A DNA stretch of 40,533 nt from Halobacteriales archaeon SW_5_70_135 (GCA_003022865.1 PXSK01000041.1:1-40533), one strand, 5' to 3'; numbered from the stretch's first letter, positions 8,488-17,317 are shown. The notes: generated by a model from the letters alone, not told the origin. Translations and numbers: made by a program.

Positions 8488-8898
8488 TCAGCCGAGCCGG
8501 AACGACCGTTCTTCCTCGCTTTTGTCGTCGAGTTCCTCCAGCCGGATGACCTCCTCCTCGCCGCCGTCGTCGAGACGGCTGCGAAGCTTGGTGACGTACT
8601 GCTTGTACTCCTCCAGCTGGTCGCGGAGGTGTTCGGCTTCGAGTTCGAGCCGCTCGTGCTCCCGGACGAAGCTCTTCGGCACCTCGACCTTCGGCGGGAA
8701 CTCCGAGGTGTCCTCCCCCGCGTCGTCGATCTCGTGCTCGGGGACGACCTGTACCTTGCCGTCGTGGGCGACCAAGGTGTCCACGTAGTCCCTGAACACC
8801 GCCGACAGCGACAGGTCCCGCTCCTCGGCGATCTCCTTCAGCTTCTCGAAGGCGTCCTGGTTCACTCGGAAGGAGATCGTCTTGTTCTTGTTGCCCAT
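8488..8898 (-). CDS. Ribbon-helix-helix transcriptional regulator with coiled-coil tail
   Basis: This 136-residue protein opens with KTISFRVNQDAFEKLKEIA and LSLSAVFRDYVDTLVAHDG, the strand-helix-helix pattern of CopG/MetJ-like DNA-binding proteins that bind palindromes as dimers. A long charged helical segment rich in Glu, Arg and Lys (about residues 75-120) looks like a coiled coil. The start at 8898 is supported by a TTAA box 28-30 bases upstream. A perfect short palindrome beside that box (8934-8946) may be its own operator. Its targets are not visible. It could regulate itself or nearby genes. Confidence 0.85.
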   Translation of the reverse strand: MGNKNKTISFRVNQDAFEKLKEIAEERDLSLSAVFRDYVDTLVAHDGKVQVVPEHEIDDAGEDTSEFPPKVEVPKSFVREHERLELEAEHLRDQLEEYKQYVTKLRSRLDDGGEEEVIRLEELDDKSEEERSFRLG

Positions 8899-8926
8899 CC
8901 TACGCGCCGATCGCGGACGGACGCAC

Positions 8927-8946
8927 TTAACCGTTCGTCAGACGAA
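8927..8946 (-). promoter_or_regulatory. Promoter with adjacent palindrome upstream of the RHH regulator
   Basis: TTAA at 8927-8930 lies about 30 bases before the ATG (8898, minus strand). Three bases further upstream is TTCGTC-A-GACGAA (8934-8946), a perfect palindrome with a single central base. Ribbon-helix-helix proteins commonly bind such sites in their own promoters, so autoregulation is a reasonable inference. Confidence 0.5.
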
Positions 8947-9036
8947 TCACCGTTTCGACTGCAGATCGAGCCGCAGCGACAACACACGGGCGGAAATCGC
9001 GAGTGGTCGTGTGAGTCGAAAGAAGGGTGTCGGGAG

Positions 9037-9642
9037 TCAGGCGCTCGGCTCGGGTTCCGGTTCTGGTTCTGGCTCCGTGTCGTCGAGACTTTCGAGCGCG
9101 GAGATAACCTCGCGGCGGTAGCGGTCGACGTTGTCGCCGTACTCCTCGCGGGCCATCGCGGCGTACTCGTTACCCTCCTCGTTGAACGCGCGGACTCGCT
9201 CGATCGTGCGCTCGGCGGTCTCGGCTACCCAGCGGTCGCGGGTGGCGGCGTCGACCACGCTGATCGACTCCGGCCGCACGGAGACGTTGACGGTGCCGTC
9301 GTCGGTCTCGTAGGTGCCGGGCTTGCCGACGACGGCGACGTACTCCGGCGGCTCGACGTCCCGGAGCACGGCGGCGGGGTCGGGCTGGTACTGGCCGGCG
9401 TACACGAAGAACGTGCCCGTCGGGTCGACGACGCGACCGCGCCAGTACTCGGCGTCGTCGCCGACGTCCTCGGTCTCGGTGAGCGTGCCGACGAGGAAGA
9501 CCCGGTTGGCGCGCTCGCCGGTCGGCATGAGCGCGTAGTTCGGAGCCATCTCCTCCTCGGACTCCTTGAACGTGTAGCCCATGTCGTTGAACTCGACGGC
9601 GAAGGCGCGCCGAGCCGTCTCGCGGGTGGGTGTCGAACTCAT
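9037..9642 (-). CDS. rpap3: RPA3-associated protein RPAP3
   Basis: A 201-residue protein with an OB-fold-like core (VFLVGTLTETEDVGDD, YWRGRVVDPTGTFFVYAG) and a helical C-terminus. It ends in an acidic EPEPEPEPEP tail. It matches the haloarchaeal RPA-associated proteins encoded directly after rpa genes, which form a complex with the single-stranded-DNA-binding protein. Its ATG at 9642-9640 overlaps the TAA of rpa3 by one base, so the two are translationally coupled. A longer upstream reading frame exists only because it runs antisense-free through rpa3 in another frame; the ATG at 9642 is the sensible start. Confidence 0.9.
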   Translation of the reverse strand: MSSTPTRETARRAFAVEFNDMGYTFKESEEEMAPNYALMPTGERANRVFLVGTLTETEDVGDDAEYWRGRVVDPTGTFFVYAGQYQPDPAAVLRDVEPPEYVAVVGKPGTYETDDGTVNVSVRPESISVVDAATRDRWVAETAERTIERVRAFNEEGNEYAAMAREEYGDNVDRYRREVISALESLDDTEPEPEPEPEPSA

Positions 9643-10577
9643 TATATCGACCTCGCCTTGACGAGCGTGCTCTCGGTGTCGACCGGCCCGTCGAGCCGCT
9701 CGATCGTCTCGGCCAGCACGTACCGGCGGAACGTCGGCCCGCGGACCCGGTAGTACCAGCCGAGTACGTCGGCTTTCATCTCCTCGGCGACCACCTCGGT
9801 GTCCAGCGCGTCCATCGCCATGTCCTTCGCCTCCGCCAGGCTCGTGTCGGTGAGCTCTTCGGTCGCCTCGCGGTCGAGGATGACCTCGTGCACCTCGTGG
9901 CCGTCGTCGACCACGCCCTTGATCCGGAGGTCGAACTCGCCCTCGACGTCGCCGTGCTCCGAGCAGCGGCCGTTGTCGAGGACGCGAGTGCAGTCCTCTT
10001 CCGGGCAGCGCTTTATCAGCCCGGAGCCGCTCTGCACCGCGACGAGCGCGCCCTCGATCTCGACGCTGTCGTCGCCGACTTCCATCTCGCGGTCGACCTC
10101 CCGGACGGTGGAGGTGGAGTTGATCTTCACCGAGAAGCGGCCCTCGTACTCGTCGGTGACGAGGTTGCCGAGCTCGTATACCGCCCCCTCCTCCAGGGTC
10201 GGCGGGTCGGACTTCGCCCAGGCGGTGAACTTCACCGTCCCGGTCTCGTCGCCCAGCAGGCCGACCTGGGCGACGGCGTCGGAGCGGGCCTCCCAGAGTT
10301 CGACGACCTTCGCGGTGAGGTCGACCCATTGCTCGGGCTCGTCGATCTCCGCGGCCTCGACGTGCTCGTTGCCCGCGCCGGCGGCCATCTCCTCGCGCTC
10401 CAGGTCGCTCTCGTCGAGGTAGTGGTTCGTGACGCTGCGACGGGCCTCGTCGACGGGGACCCTGTAGTCCTCGACGAGACTCTCCAGGCGCTCGTGGACG
10501 TCGTCGACCTCGACGTCGACGTGGTCGGAAAACTGCTCGTGTATCTCTTCCGCGTGGGTACGCAGATCGCTTGCCAT
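9642..10577 (-). CDS. rpa3: Replication protein A, RPA3 type
   Basis: This 311-residue single-stranded-DNA-binding protein serves replication and repair. A helical N-terminal region (about residues 1-65) precedes an OB-fold domain (WVDLTAKVVELWEARSD ... TVKFTAWAKSD). A second region with a zinc-finger-like CPEEDC...CSEHG near residues 190-210 follows. Size and the immediate rpap3 partner fit RPA3 of haloarchaea rather than the longer RPA1 or RPA2 forms. It is the first gene of the pair, divergent from the histidine kinase; the 120 bases between them must hold both promoters. Confidence 0.92.
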   Translation of the reverse strand: MASDLRTHAEEIHEQFSDHVDVEVDDVHERLESLVEDYRVPVDEARRSVTNHYLDESDLEREEMAAGAGNEHVEAAEIDEPEQWVDLTAKVVELWEARSDAVAQVGLLGDETGTVKFTAWAKSDPPTLEEGAVYELGNLVTDEYEGRFSVKINSTSTVREVDREMEVGDDSVEIEGALVAVQSGSGLIKRCPEEDCTRVLDNGRCSEHGDVEGEFDLRIKGVVDDGHEVHEVILDREATEELTDTSLAEAKDMAMDALDTEVVAEEMKADVLGWYYRVRGPTFRRYVLAETIERLDGPVDTESTLVKARSI

Positions 10578-10700
10578 CGGGGATCACGTCTCCGCTCTGT
10601 TTTCGGTGGGAGACACCGCTTACTCCGGAATGTGCACGTGAGATACAGGAATGTCGGCTGATGCGACGGCGACGCGGCCCTCGAGGCGACACTCGACCGG

Positions 10701-12485
10701 GTGTCCGAAGGTGTCGTCTTCCTCGACGACGACCGCCGGTGCAGACACGTCACCCGGCCGGCCGCGGAGCTGTTCGGGCGAGACCGCGAGCGGCTGGTCG
10801 GCGAGCGACTCGACGGCGACGCACTAGGCGACGCCGACGAGTTCACCGACTGCGTCGCGGCCGCACTGGACGGCACGGAGCGAACCGCCGCGTGGCACGA
10901 CCCCGAACGCGACCGGCGGATCGAGGTTCGGGCCTACCCCGCCGACGACGGCGCGGCCGTCCACGTCACCGACGTCACCGAGCGCGAGCGCCTCCGGCGC
11001 CAGCGGTATCTCTTCGAACGCGGCCAGGAGATCGTCGACGCCGGCATGTGGGAGTACGACCCCCGGGAGGAGACGATCGAGTGGTCCGACGGCGCCCGCG
11101 AGATCCACGGCGTCGACGAGGGGTACGAGCCGACGCTGTCCGAGGTCATCGAGTTCTACCACCCCGACGACCGCGAGACGATACGCGAGGCCGTCGAACG
11201 GGCGGTCCGGGACGGCGAGGGCTACGACCTGCGGCTGCGGCTCGTCCGCGCGGACGGTGACCGGCGACACGTGCGGACGGTCGGCGACCCCGTCGTCGAC
11301 GACGGCCAGGTCGTGTACGTCCACGGCGTCGTCGGCGACGTGACCGACAGCGAGAAACGCGAACAGGTCCTCGCCGAACTGCACGACGTCGGCCTCGACC
11401 TGCAGGAGAGTGACACCGCCGAGGAGGTCGCACAGCGCACCGTCGACGCCGCCGCCGAGGTACTCGACCTCGACCAGTCGGTCTTCTTCCTCGAAGAGGA
11501 CGGCGTGTTGCGCGTCGTCGCCTCCCCGAGCGAGATGTCGACGGATGTGACGAAGGTCATGTCCGTCGACGAGGGGCTCGTCGGCGAGACGTTCCGGACC
11601 GGCGAGTCCCGGCTCGTGGCGGACTCCCACGAGTACGACGCCGTCGACGGCGAGCCGCGCTACCGGTCGGCGGTCAGCGTCCCGGCCGGCGACCACGGCA
11701 ACTTCCAGGCCGTCGCCACCGACCGCGACAACTTCGATGAGAGCGACCTCGAGTTCGCCGAGCTGCTCGTCGACCGGGCGCGGAGCGCCCTCGACCGGGT
11801 CGAGCGCGAGCGCGAACTCCGCCGGGAGAACGACCGTCTCGAGGAGTTCGCCTCGATCGTGAGCCACGACATCAGGAATCCGCTGGAGGTCGCGACGGGT
11901 CGGATGGCGCTTCTACAGCGCGAGATCGACAGCGAACACGTCGACGAGACCGTGGCGGCGCTTGACCGGATGGCCGAGATCGTCGACGACACGCTCACGC
12001 TCGCCAGATACGGCACCGTCGTCGGGGAGACCGAACCGGTGTCGCTTCCGGCGCTGGCGAGACGCTGTTGGAACACCGTCGACACCGGCGACGCTCGGCT
12101 GGAGGTCGACGACGACCTCGTGGTCCGGGCGGACGACGACCGCCTGCGACACCTCCTCGAGAACCTGTTCCGCAACGCCGTGAAACACGGCGTCGACGAC
12201 CGGAGCCACGGCGGCGACGACGAGTACGACCCACAGGTCACCGTCAGGGTGGGGCGGTCGCCGGACGAGGACGTCCTGTACGTCGAGGACGACGGCGTCG
12301 GCGTCCCGCCGGCGGAGCGCGAGACCGTCTTCGAGTTGGGTCACTCCTCCGCGGACGACGGCACGGGCTTCGGGCTGACGATCGTCGACCGAATCGCCGA
12401 ATCCCACGGTTGGGACGCCCGCGTGGTCGAGGGACGCGACGGTGGCGCCCGGTTCGAGTTCGCCGCCGTCGAGTTCGTCACGTAG
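10701..12485 (+). CDS. Sensor histidine kinase (PAS-PAS-GAF-HisKA-HATPase)
   Basis: The domain order over 594 residues is a PAS-like domain (about 1-95), a second PAS (about 100-215, ending in VVGDVTDSEKRE), a GAF domain (about 225-365) and a HisKA dimerisation helix with the phospho-acceptor His389 in IVSHDIRNPLE. The ATPase domain follows, with N box NLFRNAVKHG, G1 DDGVGVP and G2 GTGFGLTI. There is no membrane segment, so the sensor is cytoplasmic. The GTG at 10701 is the only start in this frame after a TGA at 10659, but it cuts into a typical PAS leader (LEATLDRVSEG). An ATG at 10651, about 27 bases after a TTACT box, is one frame away, so a frameshift near 10662-10670 may have shortened the gene. 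No response regulator is adjacent. Confidence 0.88.
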   Translation: MSEGVVFLDDDRRCRHVTRPAAELFGRDRERLVGERLDGDALGDADEFTDCVAAALDGTERTAAWHDPERDRRIEVRAYPADDGAAVHVTDVTERERLRRQRYLFERGQEIVDAGMWEYDPREETIEWSDGAREIHGVDEGYEPTLSEVIEFYHPDDRETIREAVERAVRDGEGYDLRLRLVRADGDRRHVRTVGDPVVDDGQVVYVHGVVGDVTDSEKREQVLAELHDVGLDLQESDTAEEVAQRTVDAAAEVLDLDQSVFFLEEDGVLRVVASPSEMSTDVTKVMSVDEGLVGETFRTGESRLVADSHEYDAVDGEPRYRSAVSVPAGDHGNFQAVATDRDNFDESDLEFAELLVDRARSALDRVERERELRRENDRLEEFASIVSHDIRNPLEVATGRMALLQREIDSEHVDETVAALDRMAEIVDDTLTLARYGTVVGETEPVSLPALARRCWNTVDTGDARLEVDDDLVVRADDDRLRHLLENLFRNAVKHGVDDRSHGGDDEYDPQVTVRVGRSPDEDVLYVEDDGVGVPPAERETVFELGHSSADDGTGFGLTIVDRIAESHGWDARVVEGRDGGARFEFAAVEFVT

Positions 12486-12562
12486 GTCCGGTCCGGTCCG
12501 GGTCGGGTCGGGTGACGGCGGCCGGCGACGAGCCTATGTGCACGGACACGAACGGAGACACG

Positions 12563-12835
12563 ATGGACGACCGCCTGGAGCGGTTCATGCGCTCGAAGCT
12601 CCGCTCGGCGGGCCGACGGGTCGCGGAGTCCAAACACGCCTTCGAGGCCGGTCGGGAGATCGCCGACCTCCCCCGTGACGAGGAGGGACGGGCGCGGATC
12701 GTCTGTCGGCGCCACGCCGAGCGTCGTGCGGTGCCGCTCGACGACCGGGGCCGTCCCGTCTGCTACGAGGCCGACCACCCCGACTGCGAGGGCTGCGTCG
12801 AGGACGTCCGCGAGGGCCGCGTCGAGACCTGGTGA
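12563..12835 (+). CDS. Small Cys/His-containing haloarchaeal protein
   Basis: A 90-residue protein beginning DDRLERFMRSKLRSAGRR and ending in a putative zinc-binding half with CRRH, VCYEADHPDCEGC and the terminal VEDVREGRVETW. It looks like a conserved haloarchaeal protein of unknown function; I cannot assign a role. The ATG at 12563 is chosen because the conserved-looking sequence begins there. An in-frame ATG at 12536 would add nine residues. It follows the histidine kinase on the same strand and precedes the nucleotidyltransferase. Confidence 0.75.
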   Translation: MDDRLERFMRSKLRSAGRRVAESKHAFEAGREIADLPRDEEGRARIVCRRHAERRAVPLDDRGRPVCYEADHPDCEGCVEDVREGRVETW

Positions 12836-12863
12836 ACTTCCCCCTCGACCGTCAACGACGGGT

Positions 12864-13961
12864 ATGGACCGTCCCGTCGTCGCCGTCGTGCTGGCCGGCG
12901 GCAGCGGCACCCGGCTCTACCCCGCCAGCCGCGCCGACCGCCCGAAACAGCTGCTCTCGGTCGGCGACGACGACCGCTCCCTGCTCGCCCGCACGCTCGG
13001 CCGCGTCGCCGCTGCCGACCGCCGGGTCGTGCTCACCGGCCCCGACCACGCCGACCGCGTCCGCGACCGTCTCGCCGACCGCGAGGACGTCCCCACCGCG
13101 GACGTGTGGGTCGAACCCGCCCCGCGGGACACCGGCCCCGCGCTGGTGTACGCCGCCGCCCGCGCCCGCGAGACTTTCGAGGACCCGGTGCTGTGCTGTC
13201 TGCCCAGCGACCACTACGTCTCCGGCGACTTCGCCGCCGTCCTCCGCCGGGCGACCGCCGCCGCCGCCGAGACCCGCGGGCTGGTCTGTGTCGGCGTCGA
13301 GCCGGACCGCCCCGCCACCGGCTACGGCTACGTTCGCCCCGGCGAAGCGGCCGGCGGTTACGCACCCGTCGAGGCCTTCCACGAGAAGCCCGACGCCGAG
13401 CGGGCGCGGGGACTGGTCGAGGCCGGGGCGCTGTGGAACGCCGGCGTGTTCGCGTGGACGCCCGGGGCGCTGCTGTCGGCCGCCGCCGACACGCCGCTCG
13501 GGCCGCTCGTGCGGGCGGTCGACGATGACGGCGACGGCGGCGAGGGCGAGGGCGAGGGCGAGGACGGCCGGGGAGAGGACGGCGAGAGCGACGGTCTCGC
13601 CGCTCTGGAGGCCGCCTACGGCGACCTCGACCCCGTCAGCGTCGACCGCGCGGTGCTCGAACGTGCCGACGACGTCTCCGTCGTCCCCGCCGACGGGATC
13701 GAGTGGGACGACCTCGGCACCTGGGACGCGCTCGCTCGCGTGCTCCCCGCGGACGCGGACGGCAACGTCGTCGGCGGCGACGCGCTGACCGTCGACGCCG
13801 AGGACACCGTGATCGTGGCGGAGGGCGCCCACGTCGCCGCCGTCGGCGTCGAGGACCTGGTCGTCGCCGCCGTCGGCGACCGGGTGCTCGTCGCCCCCCG
13901 CGGCGAGACCGACCGCGTCCGCGAGGTCGTCGCCCGCCTGCGCGAGAAGGGGCAGTTCTGA
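12864..13961 (+). CDS. Mannose-1-phosphate guanylyltransferase-type nucleotidyltransferase
   Basis: This 365-residue enzyme has the nucleotidyltransferase signature VLAGGSGTRLYPASRADRPK at residues 8-27, followed by PSDHYV, GYGYVRPGE, FHEKPD and LWNAGVFAW. These are the hallmarks of enzymes that make GDP-mannose from GTP and mannose-1-phosphate. A short left-handed-helix-like tail (DALTVDAEDTVIVAEGAHVA) replaces the phosphomannose-isomerase half of fused bacterial forms. A low-complexity acidic insert of Asp, Gly and Glu sits near residues 216-242. GDP-mannose would feed glycan synthesis for surface proteins. The last codons and stop are repeated twice downstream (13944-14025). Confidence 0.87.
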   Translation: MDRPVVAVVLAGGSGTRLYPASRADRPKQLLSVGDDDRSLLARTLGRVAAADRRVVLTGPDHADRVRDRLADREDVPTADVWVEPAPRDTGPALVYAAARARETFEDPVLCCLPSDHYVSGDFAAVLRRATAAAAETRGLVCVGVEPDRPATGYGYVRPGEAAGGYAPVEAFHEKPDAERARGLVEAGALWNAGVFAWTPGALLSAAADTPLGPLVRAVDDDGDGGEGEGEGEDGRGEDGESDGLAALEAAYGDLDPVSVDRAVLERADDVSVVPADGIEWDDLGTWDALARVLPADADGNVVGGDALTVDAEDTVIVAEGAHVAAVGVEDLVVAAVGDRVLVAPRGETDRVREVVARLREKGQF

Positions 13962-14025
13962 CCGCACGAAAAGGGCAGTTCTGACCGGTGCGGACGCCCG
14001 ACGCATGAAAAGGGCAGTTCTGACC
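13944..14025 (+). repeat. Three copies of the gene-end sequence of the nucleotidyltransferase
   Basis: The last codons and stop of the gene (13944-13963, GAGAAGGGGCAGTTCTGACC) recur as GAAAAGGGCAGTTCTGACC at 13968-13986 and 14007-14025. The copies begin 24 and 39 bases apart. They look like small duplications of the 3' end. A role in transcript termination or processing is possible but unsupported. Confidence 0.8.
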
Positions 14026-14076
14026 CAACTTCGCGGTCGGCGGCCGTCTATCGGGACGGTGGTGCCGGTGCCGCGA

Positions 14077-14376
14077 CTCGCCGCGCTCGACGGCCTGCTC
14101 GACCAGCGCCTCGACGCGCGGGGTCTCGTGTGGCCCCGGGAGGACGGCGTTCGCCCGGACCACGGGCCCGAACTCCCTGGCGACGGTCTTCACCAAGCCG
14201 ATCACGCCGCGGCGGACGGCGTTCGACAGCACCAGCCCACCGATCGCCTCCCGCACGCTCGTCGACGTGATCGCCGTCTCCGTCCCGCCGCCGCCCTGCG
14301 AGCGTGAGTGAGCCTTCCACGGCGTCCACGCCGCGCCCATCACCAGCGCGTACGCGGAGTGCCGGTCGTGCTCGTC
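14077..14376 (-). pseudogene. Fragment of a short-chain dehydrogenase/reductase gene
   Basis: About 100 residues on the minus strand match the middle of a haloarchaeal SDR enzyme: YALVMGAAWTPWKAHS, then AITSTSVREAIGGLVLSNAV, VIGLVKTVAREFGP and VRANAVLPGPHETPRVEAL. The N-terminal NAD(P)-binding GxxxGxG part and the C-terminal quarter are missing, and the usual catalytic Tyr is not evident. It is therefore a remnant. It lies between the triplicated gene end and cgi121. From 14377 to 14559 I see no gene. Confidence 0.7.
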
Positions 14377-14559
14377 CGGCGCCCGGCCGTGTCCCGCGGA
14401 CCCGCTTCCCGACGCCACCCCGTCGCCGTCGCGGGCGCGTTTTGCGTGTGGAAACTTCCGGGTTGAGACGCGGCGTACTCGAAAAGGGGATTTCGCCGCG
14501 CAGAGCGGACGAAAACGGCTCTTTGCTCGCGAAACTCGAGCGTTTGCGTCGCAAACCGG

Positions 14560-15011
14560 TCACCTGTCGACGACGAGCAGGGCGACGCGTTCCCGCACGA
14601 GGTCGGCGAGGGCGGCGTCGGTCGCCGCCAGTTCGGCCTCGCCGACGTCGAAGAACGCCCGGAGTCGTTCGGGGTCGCCGAGCGTCACGGGACCGGGCTC
14701 GAACCACGCCAGGTCACAGACGGCCGCCAGCGTCGCCCGTTCGCGCTCCTCCGGCGGGTCGTCCGTCGGTCGATCTGCCGGCGACCGGCGGCGTACAGCA
14801 GGACCTCGACGGCGCGCTTGCGGGCGATCCCCTCGTCTCGGCTGCGCGCCCGGTCGGCGAGGACCACCGCCCGGCGCAGGTGCTCGGCGTCGGCGACCAG
14901 TCCGGCGTCGAACGCCTGGGTGGTGCAATCGACCCGCTCGCCCGTCCGCTCCAGGTCGGCGACCGCGCCGTCGAGGTCGTCGACGGTCGCCGTGCCGGTC
15001 AGCAGTCGCAT
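14560..15011 (-). pseudogene. cgi121: KEOPS subunit Cgi121, reading frame disrupted
   Basis: Cgi121 helps the KEOPS complex make the universal t6A modification of tRNA. The first part, from the ATG at 15011-15009, reads [17 protein letters not shown] ... VEVLLYAAGRRQIDR and matches the family. The conserved Ala-Leu-x-x-Gly-Val that should follow is gone. Near 14765 the good sequence moves to another frame, resuming as DDPPEERERATLAAV and ending GDPERLRAFFDVGEAELAAT ... LVRERVALLVVDR. A short deletion that changes the frame explains this. The ATG overlaps the TGA of hel308 by one base, the usual haloarchaeal pairing. A sequencing error is a real alternative, because KEOPS genes are normally kept. 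Confidence 0.75.
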
Positions 15012-17317
15012 CAGAAGTCACCCAGGCTGGTCTGGTCGCGGTCGTCGTCCCGTTCCCGGTCACGACCGCCGCTCTCGCCGCGGTCGCGGTCGCCGTCGCC
15101 GGTCGTCGCCACGGGCGTCGGCTCGCCGTCCCCGTCGAGCGAGGGCCTCACCGGGCGCAGGTCCTCCGGCACGTCGGGGTCGCGGCGGCCCGCGTTCTCC
15201 AGCACCGTCTCGGTCGTGCGCCGGCGCTCGTCGAGCGCCCACAGGACGACGCCCTTCTCGGCCTCGCGCAGGTCCGCTCGCGTTCGAATCCCGGCGTCGT
15301 ACAGCGCCCGTGCCCGCTTCCGGCCGACCTCGCGCACGCCGACGAGGTCAAGCAGCTCCTCGCTCACGCCGTGTCGCACGCGACGCTGGGCGGTCCGCAC
15401 CTCGGGGACGCAGTCCAGACCGAGGTCGGCGGCGAGCGTCTCGGCGGCGCCGAGCAGCCACTCGGCGGCGTCGACCTTCCCGCGGATGTCGCCCGGCCCG
15501 ACGCCGTAGCGTTCGGTGATGCGGGCCTCCTCCTGCTCTTCGGTCCAGTCTTCGAGCAGTTTCGCGGTCTTCAGCGCCGCCAGCCAGTCCTCGAAGCGGG
15601 ACTCCTCGAACTCGCTGGGCGACTCGCCGGGGATCTCCGGCTCGCGCTCGTACAGCAGTTCGGTGTACGTCTCCCGGTCGCCCGAGCGCAGGTACAGCTC
15701 GTACATGTCCGGCGTGCGGGCGACGAGATGGTAGAGTCCGAGCGGCGAGAGGTTCTCCCCCGCCTCCCGCAGTCCGTCGATCACGACCGCCGCGCTCATC
15801 GGGTCGAGATACAGTCGGGAGACGGTGTGGCCGACGTCGGTCGCCCGCAGTCGACCGTCGTCGACGTCCAGAAAGTCGTTGCGCCGCAGGTACTCCACCA
15901 CGTCGTCGACCACCCGCGCCAGCCGACGGGGGTCGTCGGCCTGTGTGGCGTACAGCGTCTCGTCGAGGAAGGCAAGCAGTTCCTCGCGAGAGCCGGCGAA
16001 GCCGGTCGCCACGGTCGCCAGGACGTGCGTGCGCAGGGCGGGCTCGGCGGCCAGCTTCGAGCGCACGGGCTCGGGGTCGGCGTCGACGTAGCGGTCGAAC
16101 AGCTCGTCGAGTTCGCCGTGGTCGTTCGCCAGCAGCACCGCCTCGCCGTACGGGTCCCGGCCGGGCCGACCGGCGCGGCCGAACATCTGGTGGACTTCGA
16201 GCACGTCCAGCGGCACCATCCCGCCGGCGGCGCCGTCGTAGCGGCGCCAGTCCCGGACGACGACGCGACGACTGGGGGTGTTCACCCCGGCGGCGAGGGT
16301 GGGCGTCGCGGCGACGACCTTGACGAGGCGGTCGCGGAAGGCGTCCTCGACGAGCGTGCGATGCTCGGGCGAGAGCCCCGCGTGGTGGAAGGCACCGCCG
16401 CGCTCGACGGCCGCCGCGAGGTCCTCGCTGGTCTGGGTGTCCGACACCGCACGGACCTCGTCCGCGAGGTCGCGCAGGTCGGCGCGTTCCTCGGCGTCGA
16501 GATACGGCTCGACGGTCTGTGAGAGCCGCCGGGCGGCGGCTTCGGCGTTGTTGCGGGAGTTGACGAACACCAGGGCGGAGCCGTCCTCGGTGACGGTGTC
16601 GCGGACGACGGCGCCGGTCTGTGACTCGCCGGACTCCACCTGGAGGGAGCGCTGCTCGTCGCCGAACTGCAGCGCCGAGCCGTAGTGGACGCCGGTTCGC
16701 AGGTCGATAGGGCGCCAGTCGGAGGCGACGAGCTCGGCGTCGAGCCAGTCGGCGACGGCGTCGGCGTTCGCTACTGTCGCCGACAGCGCCACCGTCTGCA
16801 GGTCCGGATTCCGTCGCCGCAGCTTGGCGAGGGTGACCTCCAGGGTGGGGCCGCGGTCGGCGTCGTCGATGAGGTGGACCTCGTCCGCCACCACACACGA
16901 GAGGTCGTCGATCCAGTCGGCGCCGTTGCGCAGCAGCGAGTCGACCTTCTCGCTGGTGGCGACGATCACGTCCTGGTCGCGCAGCCAGCGCTCGTCGCTG
17001 TCGAAGTTGCCGGTCGTGACGGCGACGTCGACGCCGGCCGACTCGAAGCGTTCGAACTCGGCGTGTTTCTCGCTGGCGAGCGCCCGCAGCGGGACGATGT
17101 ACAGCGCCGTCCCGCCGCGCTCGACGGCGGCGAGCATCGCCATCGTCGCCACCAGCGTCTTGCCGCTGGCGGTCGGGACTGCCGCGACGAGTGACTCGCC
17201 CTCGGTCACCCCGGCCTCGACCGCCGCCCGCTGTGGGGGGTACAGCTCCTCGACCCCCTCGGCGGCGACCAGCTCGGCGGCCTCCCCGGGGAGCCCCGGC
17301 ACGTCGGCGGGTTCCAT
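15011..17317 (-). CDS. hel308: ATP-dependent DNA helicase Hel308
   Basis: This 768-residue superfamily-2, Ski2-like helicase acts at stalled replication forks and in recombination. Visible motifs are Walker A VPTASGKT near residue 50, DEVH (motif II), SATVAN (motif III) and [12 protein letters not shown] (motif VI). They are followed by winged-helix and ratchet domains and a helix-hairpin-helix-like stretch ([19 protein letters not shown]). The extreme C-terminus, QTSLGDF, fits the PCNA-interacting-peptide pattern. The ATG at 17317 is preferred to the upstream GTGs because a TATATA box lies 28 bases before it. It is the first gene of an overlapping pair with cgi121. Confidence 0.95.
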   Translation of the reverse strand: MEPADVPGLPGEAAELVAAEGVEELYPPQRAAVEAGVTEGESLVAAVPTASGKTLVATMAMLAAVERGGTALYIVPLRALASEKHAEFERFESAGVDVAVTTGNFDSDERWLRDQDVIVATSEKVDSLLRNGADWIDDLSCVVADEVHLIDDADRGPTLEVTLAKLRRRNPDLQTVALSATVANADAVADWLDAELVASDWRPIDLRTGVHYGSALQFGDEQRSLQVESGESQTGAVVRDTVTEDGSALVFVNSRNNAEAAARRLSQTVEPYLDAEERADLRDLADEVRAVSDTQTSEDLAAAVERGGAFHHAGLSPEHRTLVEDAFRDRLVKVVAATPTLAAGVNTPSRRVVVRDWRRYDGAAGGMVPLDVLEVHQMFGRAGRPGRDPYGEAVLLANDHGELDELFDRYVDADPEPVRSKLAAEPALRTHVLATVATGFAGSREELLAFLDETLYATQADDPRRLARVVDDVVEYLRRNDFLDVDDGRLRATDVGHTVSRLYLDPMSAAVVIDGLREAGENLSPLGLYHLVARTPDMYELYLRSGDRETYTELLYEREPEIPGESPSEFEESRFEDWLAALKTAKLLEDWTEEQEEARITERYGVGPGDIRGKVDAAEWLLGAAETLAADLGLDCVPEVRTAQRRVRHGVSEELLDLVGVREVGRKRARALYDAGIRTRADLREAEKGVVLWALDERRRTTETVLENAGRRDPDVPEDLRPVRPSLDGDGEPTPVATTGDGDRDRGESGGRDRERDDDRDQTSLGDF

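Noticed and set aside
9643-10692. Extension of the RPAP3 frame upstream to 10692.
   Set aside because: The added residues are Arg/Gly-rich shadow sequence of rpa3. The ATG at 9642, overlapping the rpa3 stop, is the natural start.
13636-14076. Continuation of the SDR remnant frame into the nucleotidyltransferase gene.
   Set aside because: Homology to SDR enzymes stops near 14077. The rest is antisense to a well-supported gene.
14304-15509. Long plus-strand open frame across cgi121 and hel308.
   Set aside because: Its composition is Arg/Pro/Ser-rich with no motif, and it is antisense to two recognised genes.
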